A DNA stretch of 64,000 bases from Betaproteobacteria bacterium (GCA_016709965.1 JADJLT010000001.1:558001-622000); one strand, 5' to 3'. Counted from the first letter of the stretch, positions 45,690 to 53,179 are shown. Numbers and translations are program-made. Notes: generated by a model from the sequence alone, not told the origin.

Positions 45690-45932
45690 TTAACCATATG
45701 ACAAGTACCTTTGGAGGCGCCATGTTCGCCAGCATAGACGGCGCGAGTCCGGGATACACGGCGCTAACGCCGCATATCCCGGCACCGCGCCATATTTCAC
45801 CGCCATCCATCCTCGGAAAGCACTTGGCCGCCAATCCAAAAACCCGCTCTGGCCGGCCATCTTCGCCTGAAGTGCTGCCAAGGATGGATGGCAGGTTTCC
45901 AGAATACACGGCGAAAACGCCATCCACTTTAC
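45690..45932. repeat. Putative attI region with inverted and direct repeats
   Basis: Between intI and the first cassette core. A large imperfect inverted repeat pairs GCCATCCATCCT plus AGCACTT (45790-45818) with AAGTGCT plus AGGATGGATGGC (45871-45895). GGGATACACGGCGCTAACGCCG (45752 on) forms its own palindrome, and its ATACACGGCG...AACGCC part recurs directly at 45904. The first recombination core is taken as GTTGGCA at 45933. The exact attI limits are not established. Confidence 0.45.
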
Positions 45933-46364
45933 GTTGGCAGGCAATGCCGGCACTGCATCAACCGCCGCGTCTAGCGCTTCGGCCCGTAGCGTGTCGCCAA
46001 TACCATCAATCACACTCCAGTGCTGGCCGCGCCGGAGCTTCCGGTAGCGCTCCGCGTCATTCATCGCAGCAACCGTCTCGGGGTGGTCTTCCAGCGTGTC
46101 AGCGTCCGGATCAACAACCTTTTTGTCCGGGTCAAGCATAACGTACATACCCCAAATCACGCGGCCAATTGATCCACCTTGCAGAATGTCCAAAACGTGA
46201 CGCAGCGCCTGGCCGCAGTGCGCGTCGTCGTTGCGGTAAAATTCCTCCGGGTCGTTGTCGCCTTCCGCTCCATCCGGGAAAAACCGGCGGTCAATCGCTT
46301 CCAGTGCGCTGCACAGTTTCAGCGCCATCTCCATATCGGCCGCGCTGGCCTTTGCCATCTTCAT
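45690..46364 (-). CDS. Cassette 0 gene, leftward, unknown protein with hybrid C terminus
   Basis: Starts at ATG 46364 after TTTGGAGAAC. Residues 1-~145 (MKMAKASAADMEMALKLCSA ...) form an acidic soluble protein I cannot assign. The frame then crosses the presumed cassette boundary at 45933 and continues 80 codons into the attI-side repeats before a stop at 45690, so the C-terminal part is probably junk acquired on integration. It points opposite to most cassette genes and needs its own promoter. Confidence 0.55.
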   Translation of the reverse strand: MKMAKASAADMEMALKLCSALEAIDRRFFPDGAEGDNDPEEFYRNDDAHCGQALRHVLDILQGGSIGRVIWGMYVMLDPDKKVVDPDADTLEDHPETVAAMNDAERYRKLRRGQHWSVIDGIGDTLRAEALDAAVDAVPALPANVKWMAFSPCILETCHPSLAALQAKMAGQSGFLDWRPSAFRGWMAVKYGAVPGYAALAPCIPDSRRLCWRTWRLQRYLSYG

Positions 46365-46389
46365 ATTCGTTCTCCAAAAATGCCTGCCA

Positions 46390-46452
46390 ACACAACGCTC
46401 GTTCGGACCGTGCGCAAACACCCGCGCACGTCCGCACAGCTAAGCGTTAGAT
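46390..46452 (+). repeat. attC0
   Basis: Starts ACACAAC, ends GTTAGAT. Stem GGAC-C-GTGCGC / GCGCAC-GTCC with a short loop and one unpaired base. Belongs to none of the main array classes. Confidence 0.75.
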
Positions 46453-46455
46453 GCT

Positions 46456-46818
46456 ATGTCTATTGCCCCTGCACACGCCGCTGCTTTTTATCGAGAAGTC
46501 TCCGAGCATCAGGTTGTCTGGGCCATCAGCGATTCAGGTGGCTTCGCCGCCCCTCTAGCCACTGATGGTAAACGCGCTATGCCTTTCTGGTCTTCTCAAT
46601 CAAGAGCCAATGCAATTATCGCGGGCGTGTCTGCTTATGCAGGCTTTCATCCGGTGGCAATCGACTGGAAAGCCTTTTGTGAGCGCTGGGTCCCTGGGCT
46701 CACACGCGATGGCTTGCTGGCCGGTATCAATTGGTCTGGGCCAAACGCATCTGGTTTTGATGTCACCCCTTCTGAACTGCAACGCAATGTTGAAGCCCTG
46801 CGCCATGGCCGCATCTAA
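46456..46818 (+). CDS. Cassette 1: DUF2750 protein
   Basis: 120 residues. HQVVWAISDSGGFAAPLATD, MPFWSSQSRA and the WVPGLTRDGLLAGINWSG region match the DUF2750 family (small soluble proteins, function unknown), which is frequent in integron cassettes. Starts 4 bp after the core site. An identical copy, cassette and all, lies at 53960-54322. Confidence 0.75.
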   Translation: MSIAPAHAAAFYREVSEHQVVWAISDSGGFAAPLATDGKRAMPFWSSQSRANAIIAGVSAYAGFHPVAIDWKAFCERWVPGLTRDGLLAGINWSGPNASGFDVTPSELQRNVEALRHGRI

Positions 46819-46893
46819 CATCCCGGTCAAGGCGCTCCCTCCGGTCGCTGGGACACGCGGCGAGCCGCGTGCCCCTTACCTACAACGTTGGGC
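46813..46893 (+). repeat. attC1 (class B)
   Basis: ATCTAAC ... GTTGGGC; class B sites share GGTCAAGGCGCTCCCTCC on the left and CCCCTTACCT on the right. It overlaps the last codons of the DUF2750 gene. Confidence 0.9.
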
Positions 46894-46910
46894 GTCTTGA
46901 AAGGATGCGC

Positions 46911-47477
46911 ATGAGCAAATACCTTCCGTTGGCCGAGTACCTCAGTAGGCTAGAACAGAACGAGGTTCGCTTGTCATTCAGCGACATCGAGAAAATCATA
47001 GGTTCTACGTTACCCAGAACTGCACACGACCACGACGCTTGGTGGGCAAATTCTAGAACCAATGACTCGCATAACTGGGCGCATTTATGGCTGCGTGCCG
47101 GGTGGGAACGAGCGGATCACAATCGCTCCCAACAATGGGCTGTCTTCCGCCGAATTGAACACTACCAATTCAGCGATGTGAAAGCACAGGAAGGATACGA
47201 GTACGACGCGAAAGTAATTCTCAGAACAAGAAATGCGGCGCTCGCGCTTAAACGAAAAATGATGGACAACTACACATGCCAAGGTTGTGGGTTTCACCTT
47301 CAAGTTGGCGAGTCTTACGTCATTGAAGTTCACCACTTGGAACCGTTATCTGCAACAGGGGAAAGAGAGACAAAAATCGAAAAATTAGTTTCGCTTTGTC
47401 CGACATGCCATCGGATTGCTCACCTCCGAAGCACGCCATACTCTGTAGAAGAAATTCGGGGTATTCGGGGTGGCTAA
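46911..47477 (+). CDS. Cassette 2: DUF7662-like domain fused to HNH endonuclease
   Basis: 188 residues from ATG 46911 (GAAAGG upstream). Residues 1-~65 (YLPLAEYLSRLEQNEVRLSF ... WAHLWLRAGWE) resemble the small DUF7662 domain often found alone in cassettes. The C-terminal part is an HNH nuclease: CQGCGFHL, VIEVHHLEPLS, LCPTCHRIAH, with two CxxC pairs binding zinc and the HH-N-H metal site. This suggests a nicking or restriction-like enzyme whose N-terminal domain binds DNA; that role is inference. Confidence 0.75.
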   Translation: MSKYLPLAEYLSRLEQNEVRLSFSDIEKIIGSTLPRTAHDHDAWWANSRTNDSHNWAHLWLRAGWERADHNRSQQWAVFRRIEHYQFSDVKAQEGYEYDAKVILRTRNAALALKRKMMDNYTCQGCGFHLQVGESYVIEVHHLEPLSATGERETKIEKLVSLCPTCHRIAHLRSTPYSVEEIRGIRGG

Positions 47478-47485
47478 CGGGAGAC

Positions 47486-47557
47486 GCCCAACATCCCGCT
47501 CCACCGGACCGTCAGCCAGCGTTGCTGGCTGCCGTCCGGTGAGCTAGCACGTTAGAC
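47486..47557 (+). repeat. attC2 (class D-like)
   Basis: GCCCAAC ... GTTAGAC, with CCACCGGACCGTCAGCCAGC and its complement GCTGGCTGCCGTCCGGTGAG. Confidence 0.9.
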
Positions 47558-47560
47558 ATT

Positions 47561-47920
47561 ATGAAAATTCCCGCTCTGCGCATTGAAGTAAATGGCGAGC
47601 TAGTCGCAATCGCCGGTGCTGAAGATCTTTCTATTTTGACCGGCCAAGTTGCCTTTGGCGCAGGCAAAGATCGGACAATAAATGTAGGCCAAGTAATGTT
47701 CAGCGTAATGGGGCTTGCCGTTCACGGTCCGCAGCCTCGCCAGCTCACTTGGGGCAATGATGTTCAATTAAAACTTGGTGACCGCGTTACCTTTGAAATC
47801 ACGGAAATTGAGCAACCAAGTCCGCCTCAAGCAATTGTACGCACGCCAAGCTCCGCTGAACTTGCAGCAGCAGCCGCCGCAGAAAAGAAACAGAAGCGCC
47901 AAGGGAAGCAAAATGTCTAA
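47561..47920 (+). CDS. Cassette 3: hypothetical protein, 119 residues
   Basis: Starts 4 bp after the core. Mostly beta-strand pattern (ALRIEVNGELVAIAGAEDLS) with an Ala/Lys-rich C-terminal tail. No family recognised. The stop codon lies inside attC3. Confidence 0.65.
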   Translation: MKIPALRIEVNGELVAIAGAEDLSILTGQVAFGAGKDRTINVGQVMFSVMGLAVHGPQPRQLTWGNDVQLKLGDRVTFEITEIEQPSPPQAIVRTPSSAELAAAAAAEKKQKRQGKQNV

Positions 47921-48001
47921 CATGGCGCTCAACCTCGCTCCTTCCAGTCGCTGGACGCTGCGCGAAAAAACCGCGCAGCGCCGGTTAGCTCTACGTTGGG
48001 C
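47915..48001 (+). repeat. attC3 (class A)
   Basis: GTCTAAC ... GTTGGGC. Class A: GCGCTCAACCTCGCTC on the left, GCGCAGCGCCGGTTAGCTC on the right; also at attC18, 21, 26 and 28. Confidence 0.9.
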
Positions 48002-48007
48002 CTCACT

Positions 48008-48664
48008 GTGACCACCACCGGCACCACTCACAATACCCAGCTTGCAAAGGCTGCGAAGAAGCACCTCGGCCCCATCGGCATGAAACGCAAGGGGCAGTCT
48101 CGCTTGTGGTTCAAAGACAATGGATGGTGGCTGGGAGTTGTCGAATTCCAGCCAAGCTCTTGGAACAAGGGTAGCTACTTGAACGTGGCGGCGATGTGGT
48201 TGTGGAACGCCAAAGACTATTGGTCTTTTGATGAAGGTGGCCGAGTAGAGAGGTTTCACGAATTCAAGGATGCTGATCAGTTCGCCGATGTGGCAGACGC
48301 GCTGGCCATGCGTGCAAGAGATGAGGTCCTTGCCCTGTCCCAGAGATTTCCGTCACTTGCCATAGTCGCGGCACATCTGGCTCGGAACTCCGATGAGAAT
48401 CCTTGGCACAGTTATCACGGGGCAATGGCCGCGCTCGCCATCGGAGATGTCGAGCATGCGCAGAAGCGCCTTCGCGCTCTTCTCGCTTTCAAAGATCAAG
48501 CCCCCTTCATGGTCGCTCTCAAGGCCAGGGTGCGGAGCTTTTCTGAGCAGGTGGCATCGGGCATAGAGCCTTCCGCACTCGTCAGGCAGGAGGTCGCGCA
48601 GACGAGAGCACTACTGAAGCTAAGCCCCGTCGACACTGCACTCCTATGGCAGGCCGCAGGGTGA
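48008..48664 (+). CDS. Cassette 4: hypothetical protein, DUF4304-like
   Basis: 218 residues from GTG 48008. The opening LAKAAKKHLGPIGMKRKGQS followed by RLWFKDNGWWLGVVEFQPSS recalls DUF4304-type proteins in which a Lys-Gly-rich strand precedes a W-x-V-x-F-Q segment. The C-terminal ~90 residues are helical. A soluble protein of unknown role. Confidence 0.6.
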   Translation: MTTTGTTHNTQLAKAAKKHLGPIGMKRKGQSRLWFKDNGWWLGVVEFQPSSWNKGSYLNVAAMWLWNAKDYWSFDEGGRVERFHEFKDADQFADVADALAMRARDEVLALSQRFPSLAIVAAHLARNSDENPWHSYHGAMAALAIGDVEHAQKRLRALLAFKDQAPFMVALKARVRSFSEQVASGIEPSALVRQEVAQTRALLKLSPVDTALLWQAAG

Positions 48665-48665
48665 G

Positions 48666-48734
48666 GCCCAACCCATCATTCCACCGGACCTCGCGCATAC
48701 AGCCGCGCGAGGCCTGTGAATTCAGACGTTGGGC
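48666..48734 (+). repeat. attC4 (class C)
   Basis: GCCCAAC ... GTTGGGC. Class C: CCATCATTCCACCGGACC on the left and GAATTCAGAC before the core; also attC5, 15 and 30. Confidence 0.9.
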
Positions 48735-48748
48735 GTCTGGAGTCGCGA

Positions 48749-49072
48749 ATGTACTGTGAAAAATGTGGCGCAGACAATCTTGAGACATCGCTTCGCTGTA
48801 TCCAATGCGGTAGCGACCTCGTTGCTAATTTCAACAAATCCACCTCACCGTCTGTTGAATTGCCTAACACTCCCGATTCGTCAAATGAAAAGCATCCGTC
48901 GCCTATGCGGGTTGGTCTGGCCTGGCTCAGCGCAATCGCTGTTTCTATCGTAACGGCCTTGTCCGTTGGAGCCGTGCCACGTACTGTTGGCCAGTGGGTT
49001 GGATTGGCATTGTTCGGCCCGATACTGCTGATGGCAATCGATATGTTGTTCAGTTCGAAATCAAAGAAATGA
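48749..49072 (+). CDS. Cassette 5: zinc-ribbon membrane protein
   Basis: 107 residues from ATG 48749. N-terminal zinc ribbon CEKCGADN ... CIQCGSDL, a Ser/Pro-rich linker, then two hydrophobic segments near the C terminus. Unknown function; anchored in the membrane with the ribbon in the cytoplasm is the likely layout. Confidence 0.65.
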   Translation: MYCEKCGADNLETSLRCIQCGSDLVANFNKSTSPSVELPNTPDSSNEKHPSPMRVGLAWLSAIAVSIVTALSVGAVPRTVGQWVGLALFGPILLMAIDMLFSSKSKK

Positions 49073-49090
49073 ACGTAACCTCGTTGCTAC

Positions 49091-49157
49091 GCCCAACCCA
49101 TCATTCCACCGGACCTGCGCAAAAAGCCGCGCAGGCCGGTGAATTCAGACGTTAGCC
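49091..49157 (+). repeat. attC5 (class C)
   Basis: GCCCAAC ... GTTAGCC, with loop region CTGCGCAAAAAGCCGCGCAG. The intact counterpart of the site later split by IS66. Confidence 0.9.
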
Positions 49158-49166
49158 CTTTTCCTC

Positions 49167-49622
49167 ATGGCCAATACACGCCCTACCAAAATCTCGTTTT
49201 TTAAAGCGGTTTACTACTGCTTCCTTGCGATAGTCATGCCGCAACGGTTCGTAGCTGAAGAAACTGCTGACAATGCACTTCTAAATGCGTTAGCACCTCA
49301 AGAGCCAGAAGAAAGGGCACTTAAGCTACGCCACGCTTTATTCAAAGCATTTCAGCTCGTTTTCGCCTCCGGGATTTTTGGCGTAGTAATCGGTCTGTTG
49401 GCCCATCGATTCTGCGGGCCAGCATCCAGCAACACGATTGCTGCCCTACAGATTATTGGTGCCTTGATATTGTTGTGGGGCACGCTTGCCGTCAGAGGAT
49501 GGGACATCCAAACGTACGGTGGTGTCACCCTAACCGAGAGGGTGAATCAATGGATTTACCGTTTTCTGTACTGCTGTGGCACAGCAGTATTAGTGCTCTC
49601 CTTGTCATGGCCCACAACTTAA
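49167..49622 (+). CDS. Cassette 6: membrane protein, 151 residues
   Basis: Starts 9 bp after the core. An amphipathic N-terminal region, then three or four hydrophobic segments (FQLVFASGIFGVVIGLLAHR, IAALQIIGALILLWGTLAV). No family recognised. Confidence 0.65.
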   Translation: MANTRPTKISFFKAVYYCFLAIVMPQRFVAEETADNALLNALAPQEPEERALKLRHALFKAFQLVFASGIFGVVIGLLAHRFCGPASSNTIAALQIIGALILLWGTLAVRGWDIQTYGGVTLTERVNQWIYRFLYCCGTAVLVLSLSWPTT

Positions 49623-49626
49623 GCCG

Positions 49627-49698
49627 GGCTAACATCACGCTCCAGCGGACCGTCGGCCAGCTTCGCTGTCCGTCGTCCGCTGAGCTAACACGTTAGGC
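49627..49698 (+). repeat. attC6 (class D)
   Basis: Starts with the imperfect word GGCTAAC, ends GTTAGGC. CTCCAGCGGACCGTCGGCC pairs with the GTCGTCCGCTGAGC side. Confidence 0.88.
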
Positions 49699-49701
49699 CC
49701 C

Positions 49702-50448
49702 ATGTCCGCCACCTTTCTTCGCGAGGTCTCGCTCAATCCAGCAAACGCTGCCATTCTCGCGCGCTGGCAACAACTTGAGCTTCCGAACGCTTGGCTCGTC
49801 GCCGGGTGCTTGTTCCAGACAATATGGAATCTTCAGTCCGGCCGACCTCCTGAGTCTGGAATCAAGGACTACGACCTCTTCTACTTCGACGCCGACGATC
49901 TAAGCGAATCCGGAGAGCAGCAGGCCCAGGCGAAAGTCAGTACGGCCTTCGCGGACCTCGGAGTCACTATTGAGGTAGCCAACCAAGCACGTGTGCATCA
50001 TTGGTATCCGGGCCACTTCGGTCGTCCTTACCCGGAACTCGCCTCCTCGGAAGACGGGATCAAACGCTTTCTCGTTCTTGAAACTTGCGTTGGTGTTCGT
50101 CCTGGCGTGTGCCACGCGCCATACGGCCTAGCCGGCGTCTACGAGGGAACGCTCTCACCCAATCCTCTTACACCGTACCCTGAGTTGTTCGCCGAAAAGG
50201 TAGCGAGCTACCGTGCTCGTTGGCCCAACCTCGGCAAAGTGCCGTCGTCATCAATGGCGCCTAACCCTTCGGTCAAGGCGCTCCCTCCGGTCGCTGGGAC
50301 GCTGCGCGATAAAACGCCGCGCAGCGCCCCTTACCTTGAACGTTCGGCGGCACCTGAACACAATCAACTCTCCCTAGTTGGCTCAATAGGGAAATCATTG
50401 CGTCAAGCTCTCCGCGTTCAAAATGCAACTCCATTCCGTTCATGTTGA
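49702..50448 (+). CDS. Cassette 7: nucleotidyltransferase-family protein with read-through tail
   Basis: 248 residues as open frame. The first ~185 match the NTP_transf_6 (DUF925) family: WLVAGCLFQTIWNLQSGRPP and GIKDYDLFYFDADDLSE carry the G-x-x-x-Q...D-x-D/Y pattern of the nucleotidyltransferase fold. The natural stop appears lost: translation continues through attC7 into the next cassette (tail PVAGTLRDKTPRSAPYLERS). Substrate unknown. Confidence 0.75.
   Translation: MSATFLREVSLNPANAAILARWQQLELPNAWLVAGCLFQTIWNLQSGRPPESGIKDYDLFYFDADDLSESGEQQAQAKVSTAFADLGVTIEVANQARVHHWYPGHFGRPYPELASSEDGIKRFLVLETCVGVRPGVCHAPYGLAGVYEGTLSPNPLTPYPELFAEKVASYRARWPNLGKVPSSSMAPNPSVKALPPVAGTLRDKTPRSAPYLERSAAPEHNQLSLVGSIGKSLRQALRVQNATPFRSC
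50259..50348 (+). repeat. attC7 (class B, variant core)
   Basis: GCCTAAC ... GTTCGGC. The core departs from GTTRRRY (C at position 4). Both overlapping genes are translated through it. Confidence 0.85.
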
Positions 50449-50563
50449 ACATGTAGGAATCTGCGGTCGACTGATATACGAGCCTGCCTTTGTGCCCAGG
50501 ACACCCACTAGGCATGCAGTCGTCGCTACACCGATAGGTCACTTCTCGTTCTATGGTTGCCAT
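50273..50563 (-). CDS. Cassette 8: leftward hypothetical protein
   Basis: 96 residues from ATG 50563 with an excellent GGAGG ribosome binding site, which supports a real leftward gene. MATIEREVTYRCSDDCMPSG then CPGHKGRLVYQSTADSYMFN suggests a small protein with a Cys/His cluster. The last ~30 residues are translated attC7, so the C terminus may be secondary. Confidence 0.6.
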   Translation of the reverse strand: MATIEREVTYRCSDDCMPSGCPGHKGRLVYQSTADSYMFNMNGMELHFERGELDAMISLLSQLGRVDCVQVPPNVQGKGRCAAFYRAASQRPEGAP

Positions 50564-50585
50564 TCTTTCCTCCGTTCAACCAGCC

Positions 50586-50646
50586 GCCGAACCCGTCGTT
50601 CCAGGCGAACTTCGCTACGCCCGTCGCCTGAACTCAGGCGTTCGGC
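50586..50646 (+). repeat. attC8 (class E, variant core)
   Basis: GCCGAAC ... GTTCGGC; 61 bp. Start and core words are exact inverse complements (GCCGAAC/GTTCGGC), shared with attC7's core and attC9's start. Confidence 0.85.
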
Positions 50647-50846
50647 GGCACAAGTTCGCGGGCGCGTTGCCATGCCAGCGGCTTGCGCCTGTCGTAGTCG
50701 AGGCCCATGCCGCCTTCTTCGCGCAGCAGCATGAAGCTGAGTTGGTCTTTCATATCCTTCAGCGCCACCAATTCGGCCAATGCTGCCCGCAGCGCGGCGT
50801 TCTCTCGGTGCATCTCAACAATCTTCCGTCTCGCGCTATTGCTCAT
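50634..50846 (-). CDS. Cassette 9: leftward small coiled-coil protein
   Basis: 70 residues from ATG 50846 with GGAGG upstream. A heptad-like N-terminal helix (RKIVEMHRENAALRAALAEL) followed by a basic C terminus. No family recognised. Its stop lies in attC8. Confidence 0.55.
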   Translation of the reverse strand: MSNSARRKIVEMHRENAALRAALAELVALKDMKDQLSFMLLREEGGMGLDYDRRKPLAWQRARELVPPNA

Positions 50847-50866
50847 TCTGTCCTCCGTAATGTGCC

Positions 50867-50936
50867 GCCGAACCCGTCGTTCAACCGGACGCGCCGCGAT
50901 AAAGCCGCGTCGCTCCGGTTATCTCAGGCGTTAGAA
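50867..50936 (+). repeat. attC9 (class E)
   Basis: GCCGAAC ... GTTAGAA, 70 bp, left side ACCCGTCGTTCAACCGGA. Confidence 0.85.
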
Positions 50937-50939
50937 ATC

Positions 50940-51353
50940 ATGCTCAGACACTTTCTGCTATTTGCCTTTGCTACCCTAGCCTCATTCTCGGCACATTCGG
51001 TAACAACAACATTCCGAGTGTGGGGAAGCCCTTGGCTTTATTACGTACCTCCAGAGCAATTCAACCAGGCTTTTGTTGGAACGTTATCTGATGGCAGCAC
51101 AATTGTACATGTCTTGGTAGTAGCCACAGGTAGCGAGGCCGTCGATCCAGAAAGCGGCAAAATCGTCATCAAAGGCGACAAAATTTCTCTTTGTTACGGA
51201 ATGCGCCCAGCTCGTTACTCCTCTGGGGCTGCAGGTTTCATCCACGCGGTGGCCATCCCTGCTGTTACCTATGCACAAGCACTTGAATATACGATCGCGG
51301 GACTCCCAAAAAATGCCAAATACTCCTATCAGGTCGGCATTGGGTGCAATTGA
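50940..51353 (+). CDS. Cassette 10: secreted protein, 137 residues
   Basis: ATG 50940, 3 bp after the core. Signal peptide MLRHFLLFAFATLASFSAHS, then a compact beta-rich domain with two cysteines (ISLCYGMRPA, VGIGCN at the end). Periplasmic or exported; no family recognised. Confidence 0.65.
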   Translation: MLRHFLLFAFATLASFSAHSVTTTFRVWGSPWLYYVPPEQFNQAFVGTLSDGSTIVHVLVVATGSEAVDPESGKIVIKGDKISLCYGMRPARYSSGAAGFIHAVAIPAVTYAQALEYTIAGLPKNAKYSYQVGIGCN

Positions 51354-51388
51354 ATTTCCCAAAGAGAAAAATCCAATTCACGTTAGGG
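51346..51388 (+). repeat. attC10, degenerate
   Basis: Only a CAATTG/CAATTC dyad and a GTTAGGG core remain (about 43 bp). It probably resulted from deletion in an ancestral site and may no longer recombine. Confidence 0.45.
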
Positions 51389-51396
51389 TGCAGACA

Positions 51397-51831
51397 ATGA
51401 CTGAACTGATAGAGGTACGCACGCAGTTATGGGTAAGAGTGCTAATTGTCGTTGGGTTGCCCTTGCTCGCTTGGGCCGGGGTTTACACGCTTTGGATAAC
51501 AATAGCAGCAGGCTTTCATCCGTTATTTATGAGCATTGTGCAGTTTGGCGCTGGTGTATTTTGCGTTGTGGCAGTCTTCAAAGGCATACCTCTACTTCGT
51601 TTCTTCAGACACAAGCTCATTTTGCATTCCGAAGGTATTGAAATTGCCTCCGGAAAAATCTCCAGGTATTTCACTTGGGCGCAAATCGGATCAATTAGAG
51701 CTAGCGATACATTCAATATTCTTAGCGTTTACGACCAGGCTGGTAGCCTTATTTATGCTGTCGACTATTACGCTGAAAATTTCAGGCATTTAGCGGGGCA
51801 GTTAAGTGCGTTATCAACCTCTCACCCCTAA
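51397..51831 (+). CDS. Cassette 11: membrane protein with PH-like domain
   Basis: 144 residues from ATG 51397. Two N-terminal membrane helices (WVRVLIVVGLPLLAWAGVYT; FGAGVFCVVAVFKGIPLL) followed by a short beta domain (LILHSEGIEIASGKISRYFT W) resembling bacterial PH-domain membrane proteins. Function unknown. Confidence 0.6.
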   Translation: MTELIEVRTQLWVRVLIVVGLPLLAWAGVYTLWITIAAGFHPLFMSIVQFGAGVFCVVAVFKGIPLLRFFRHKLILHSEGIEIASGKISRYFTWAQIGSIRASDTFNILSVYDQAGSLIYAVDYYAENFRHLAGQLSALSTSHP

Positions 51832-51843
51832 CTTTCGTTAGAA
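51826..51843 (+). repeat. attC11 remnant
   Basis: CCCTAAC-TTTC-GTTAGAA: only the two terminal words remain, 4 bp apart. Too short to fold as an attC; likely an internal deletion product. Confidence 0.5.
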
Positions 51844-52072
51844 GGCAACGGTTTCTCATGTCACCTCGCCTCCCGTCGCTTGCTCTTGGCTCCGTGCTGA
51901 TTTTGGCCCGTCGGCTCAGCGTTTCCGTCGTTGCTACGATCAACCGGAAATATCAGCCAAATTCAAAATCCACGGGTTTGGGGGCTTTCCCGGCTGCCCA
52001 GCATTTTCCGTTTGCCGCCAGCGGTCGCGGCTTCAAGCAGTTCGCTGGCGCCGCCGCTTTCCCGGCAAACCC
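51844..52072. other. Cassette 12: no convincing gene
   Basis: A 103-codon frame from ATG 51858 exists, but it is low in complexity, has no ribosome binding site, and its last third is translated attC12. No leftward gene either. Best seen as a gene-less or decayed cassette. Confidence 0.5.
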
Positions 52073-52162
52073 TTCTAACACTGCGGTCAAGACCGCTCCC
52101 TCCGGTCGCTGGACGCTGCGCGATAAACCGCCGCGCAGCGCCCCTTACCTCCAACGTTGGGC
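52073..52162 (+). repeat. attC12 (class B)
   Basis: TTCTAAC ... GTTGGGC, 90 bp, with the ACGCTGCGCGATAAACCGCC central arm. Confidence 0.9.
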
Positions 52163-52165
52163 ATC

Positions 52166-52507
52166 ATGATCTTCGTTGCTGAAACTGAGGAGCGCTCGTT
52201 CTACGCATTTCCGACTGAAGCGGAAGCCATAGCTCACTGCGAAGGCTTAGATGTTGAGGCTGCTACCTGGCTCTTCTGGGACGACTCAGGAAATCCTCTG
52301 GAACCTCTGTTTTCTGAGCCAAATAAGCGCGGTCTATTCACCGTCGCCAACGGCGTCTACTCCCTTGTGCCGGCTGCGCCAGAACATCATGGTACGTTGG
52401 CGGAGGTTCTGAATGAGTTTCTTCACTTCGAGGCTCCAGCACCGTTCAATTCCGAGGCTGGTGTTCGTAGCTATATTTCCCGAGGGCAGGCTGCACAGCA
52501 TGCGTAA
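52166..52507 (+). CDS. Cassette 13: hypothetical protein, 113 residues
   Basis: ATG 52166, 3 bp after the core. FVAETEERSFYAFPTEAEAI then AHCEGLDVEAATWLFWDDSG suggests an alpha/beta soluble protein rich in acidic residues. No function assigned. Confidence 0.65.
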   Translation: MIFVAETEERSFYAFPTEAEAIAHCEGLDVEAATWLFWDDSGNPLEPLFSEPNKRGLFTVANGVYSLVPAAPEHHGTLAEVLNEFLHFEAPAPFNSEAGVRSYISRGQAAQHA

Positions 52508-52531
52508 CGCCTCTTCGTTGTCACACATGCT

Positions 52532-52603
52532 GCCCAACATCACAATCCACCGGACCTCCGGCAAGCTACGCTTGCCTGCGTCCGGTGATTTTCAACGTTA
52601 GGC
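52532..52603 (+). repeat. attC13
   Basis: GCCCAAC ... GTTAGGC, with CCACCGGACCTCCGGCAAGC pairing to GCTTGCCTGCGTCCGGTG. Confidence 0.9.
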
Positions 52604-52620
52604 CTCATGGGAGACTACGA

Positions 52621-53178
52621 GTGAATGCACAGGTTTTTATCCCGGTAGTCGCGGCACTAATTGCTGCGCTGGCAAGCATAGGTGGCGTTCTGTATTCCCA
52701 AAATAATGTGCTTCGTGTGGAGAGCGTTAAATGGGAAAAGTCGCGCGCCGACGAGACGCGACGGGCACAAGCGTCCGCATTAAGTGACTACGCTCGAGAG
52801 ATATCAACCGCTGTTCAGCGTATTACTTACATCATGTGGCAAGTAGAGATGACCTCCAATGCTCTAACGAGCAAGGAATTTTCCACTTATGAGCAGGAAA
52901 CAAAACAGCAATTTCCTCGACTGTTTGCTTCTCAGGTCATGCTCGCTACAACTAACGTTTGCGCCTATAACCTCGTTGAGCCAGTGGCCCGGAAATTTTA
53001 TAAGCTTGATGAGAGGATAGTTGTGGCGGGGCGTAGATTCACCAAAGACCGCCATCAGGTGCTTCGCGAACTTACGGCGGACAACGACGCTGTGATGGAG
53101 TTACAGAACCACATGGTATCCGCGCTCAAAGAAGCAGCCACTGCCATCAGTCAAGGGAACTCTGAATCATGTCGCTGA
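52621..53178 (+). CDS. Cassette 14: membrane-anchored coiled-coil protein
   Basis: 185 residues from GTG 52621; an ATG at 52608 opens only a 5-codon frame. One N-terminal membrane helix (IPVVAALIAALASIGGVLYS) followed by a long helical, charged domain (EKSRADETRRAQASALSDYA). Layout resembles small periplasmic sensor-like proteins; no family recognised. Confidence 0.6.
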   Translation: MNAQVFIPVVAALIAALASIGGVLYSQNNVLRVESVKWEKSRADETRRAQASALSDYAREISTAVQRITYIMWQVEMTSNALTSKEFSTYEQETKQQFPRLFASQVMLATTNVCAYNLVEPVARKFYKLDERIVVAGRRFTKDRHQVLRELTADNDAVMELQNHMVSALKEAATAISQGNSESCR

Positions 53179-53179
53179 G

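Noticed and set aside
51858..52169. 103-codon frame in cassette 12 as a gene
   Set aside because: No ribosome binding site, low complexity, and its last third is translated attC12.
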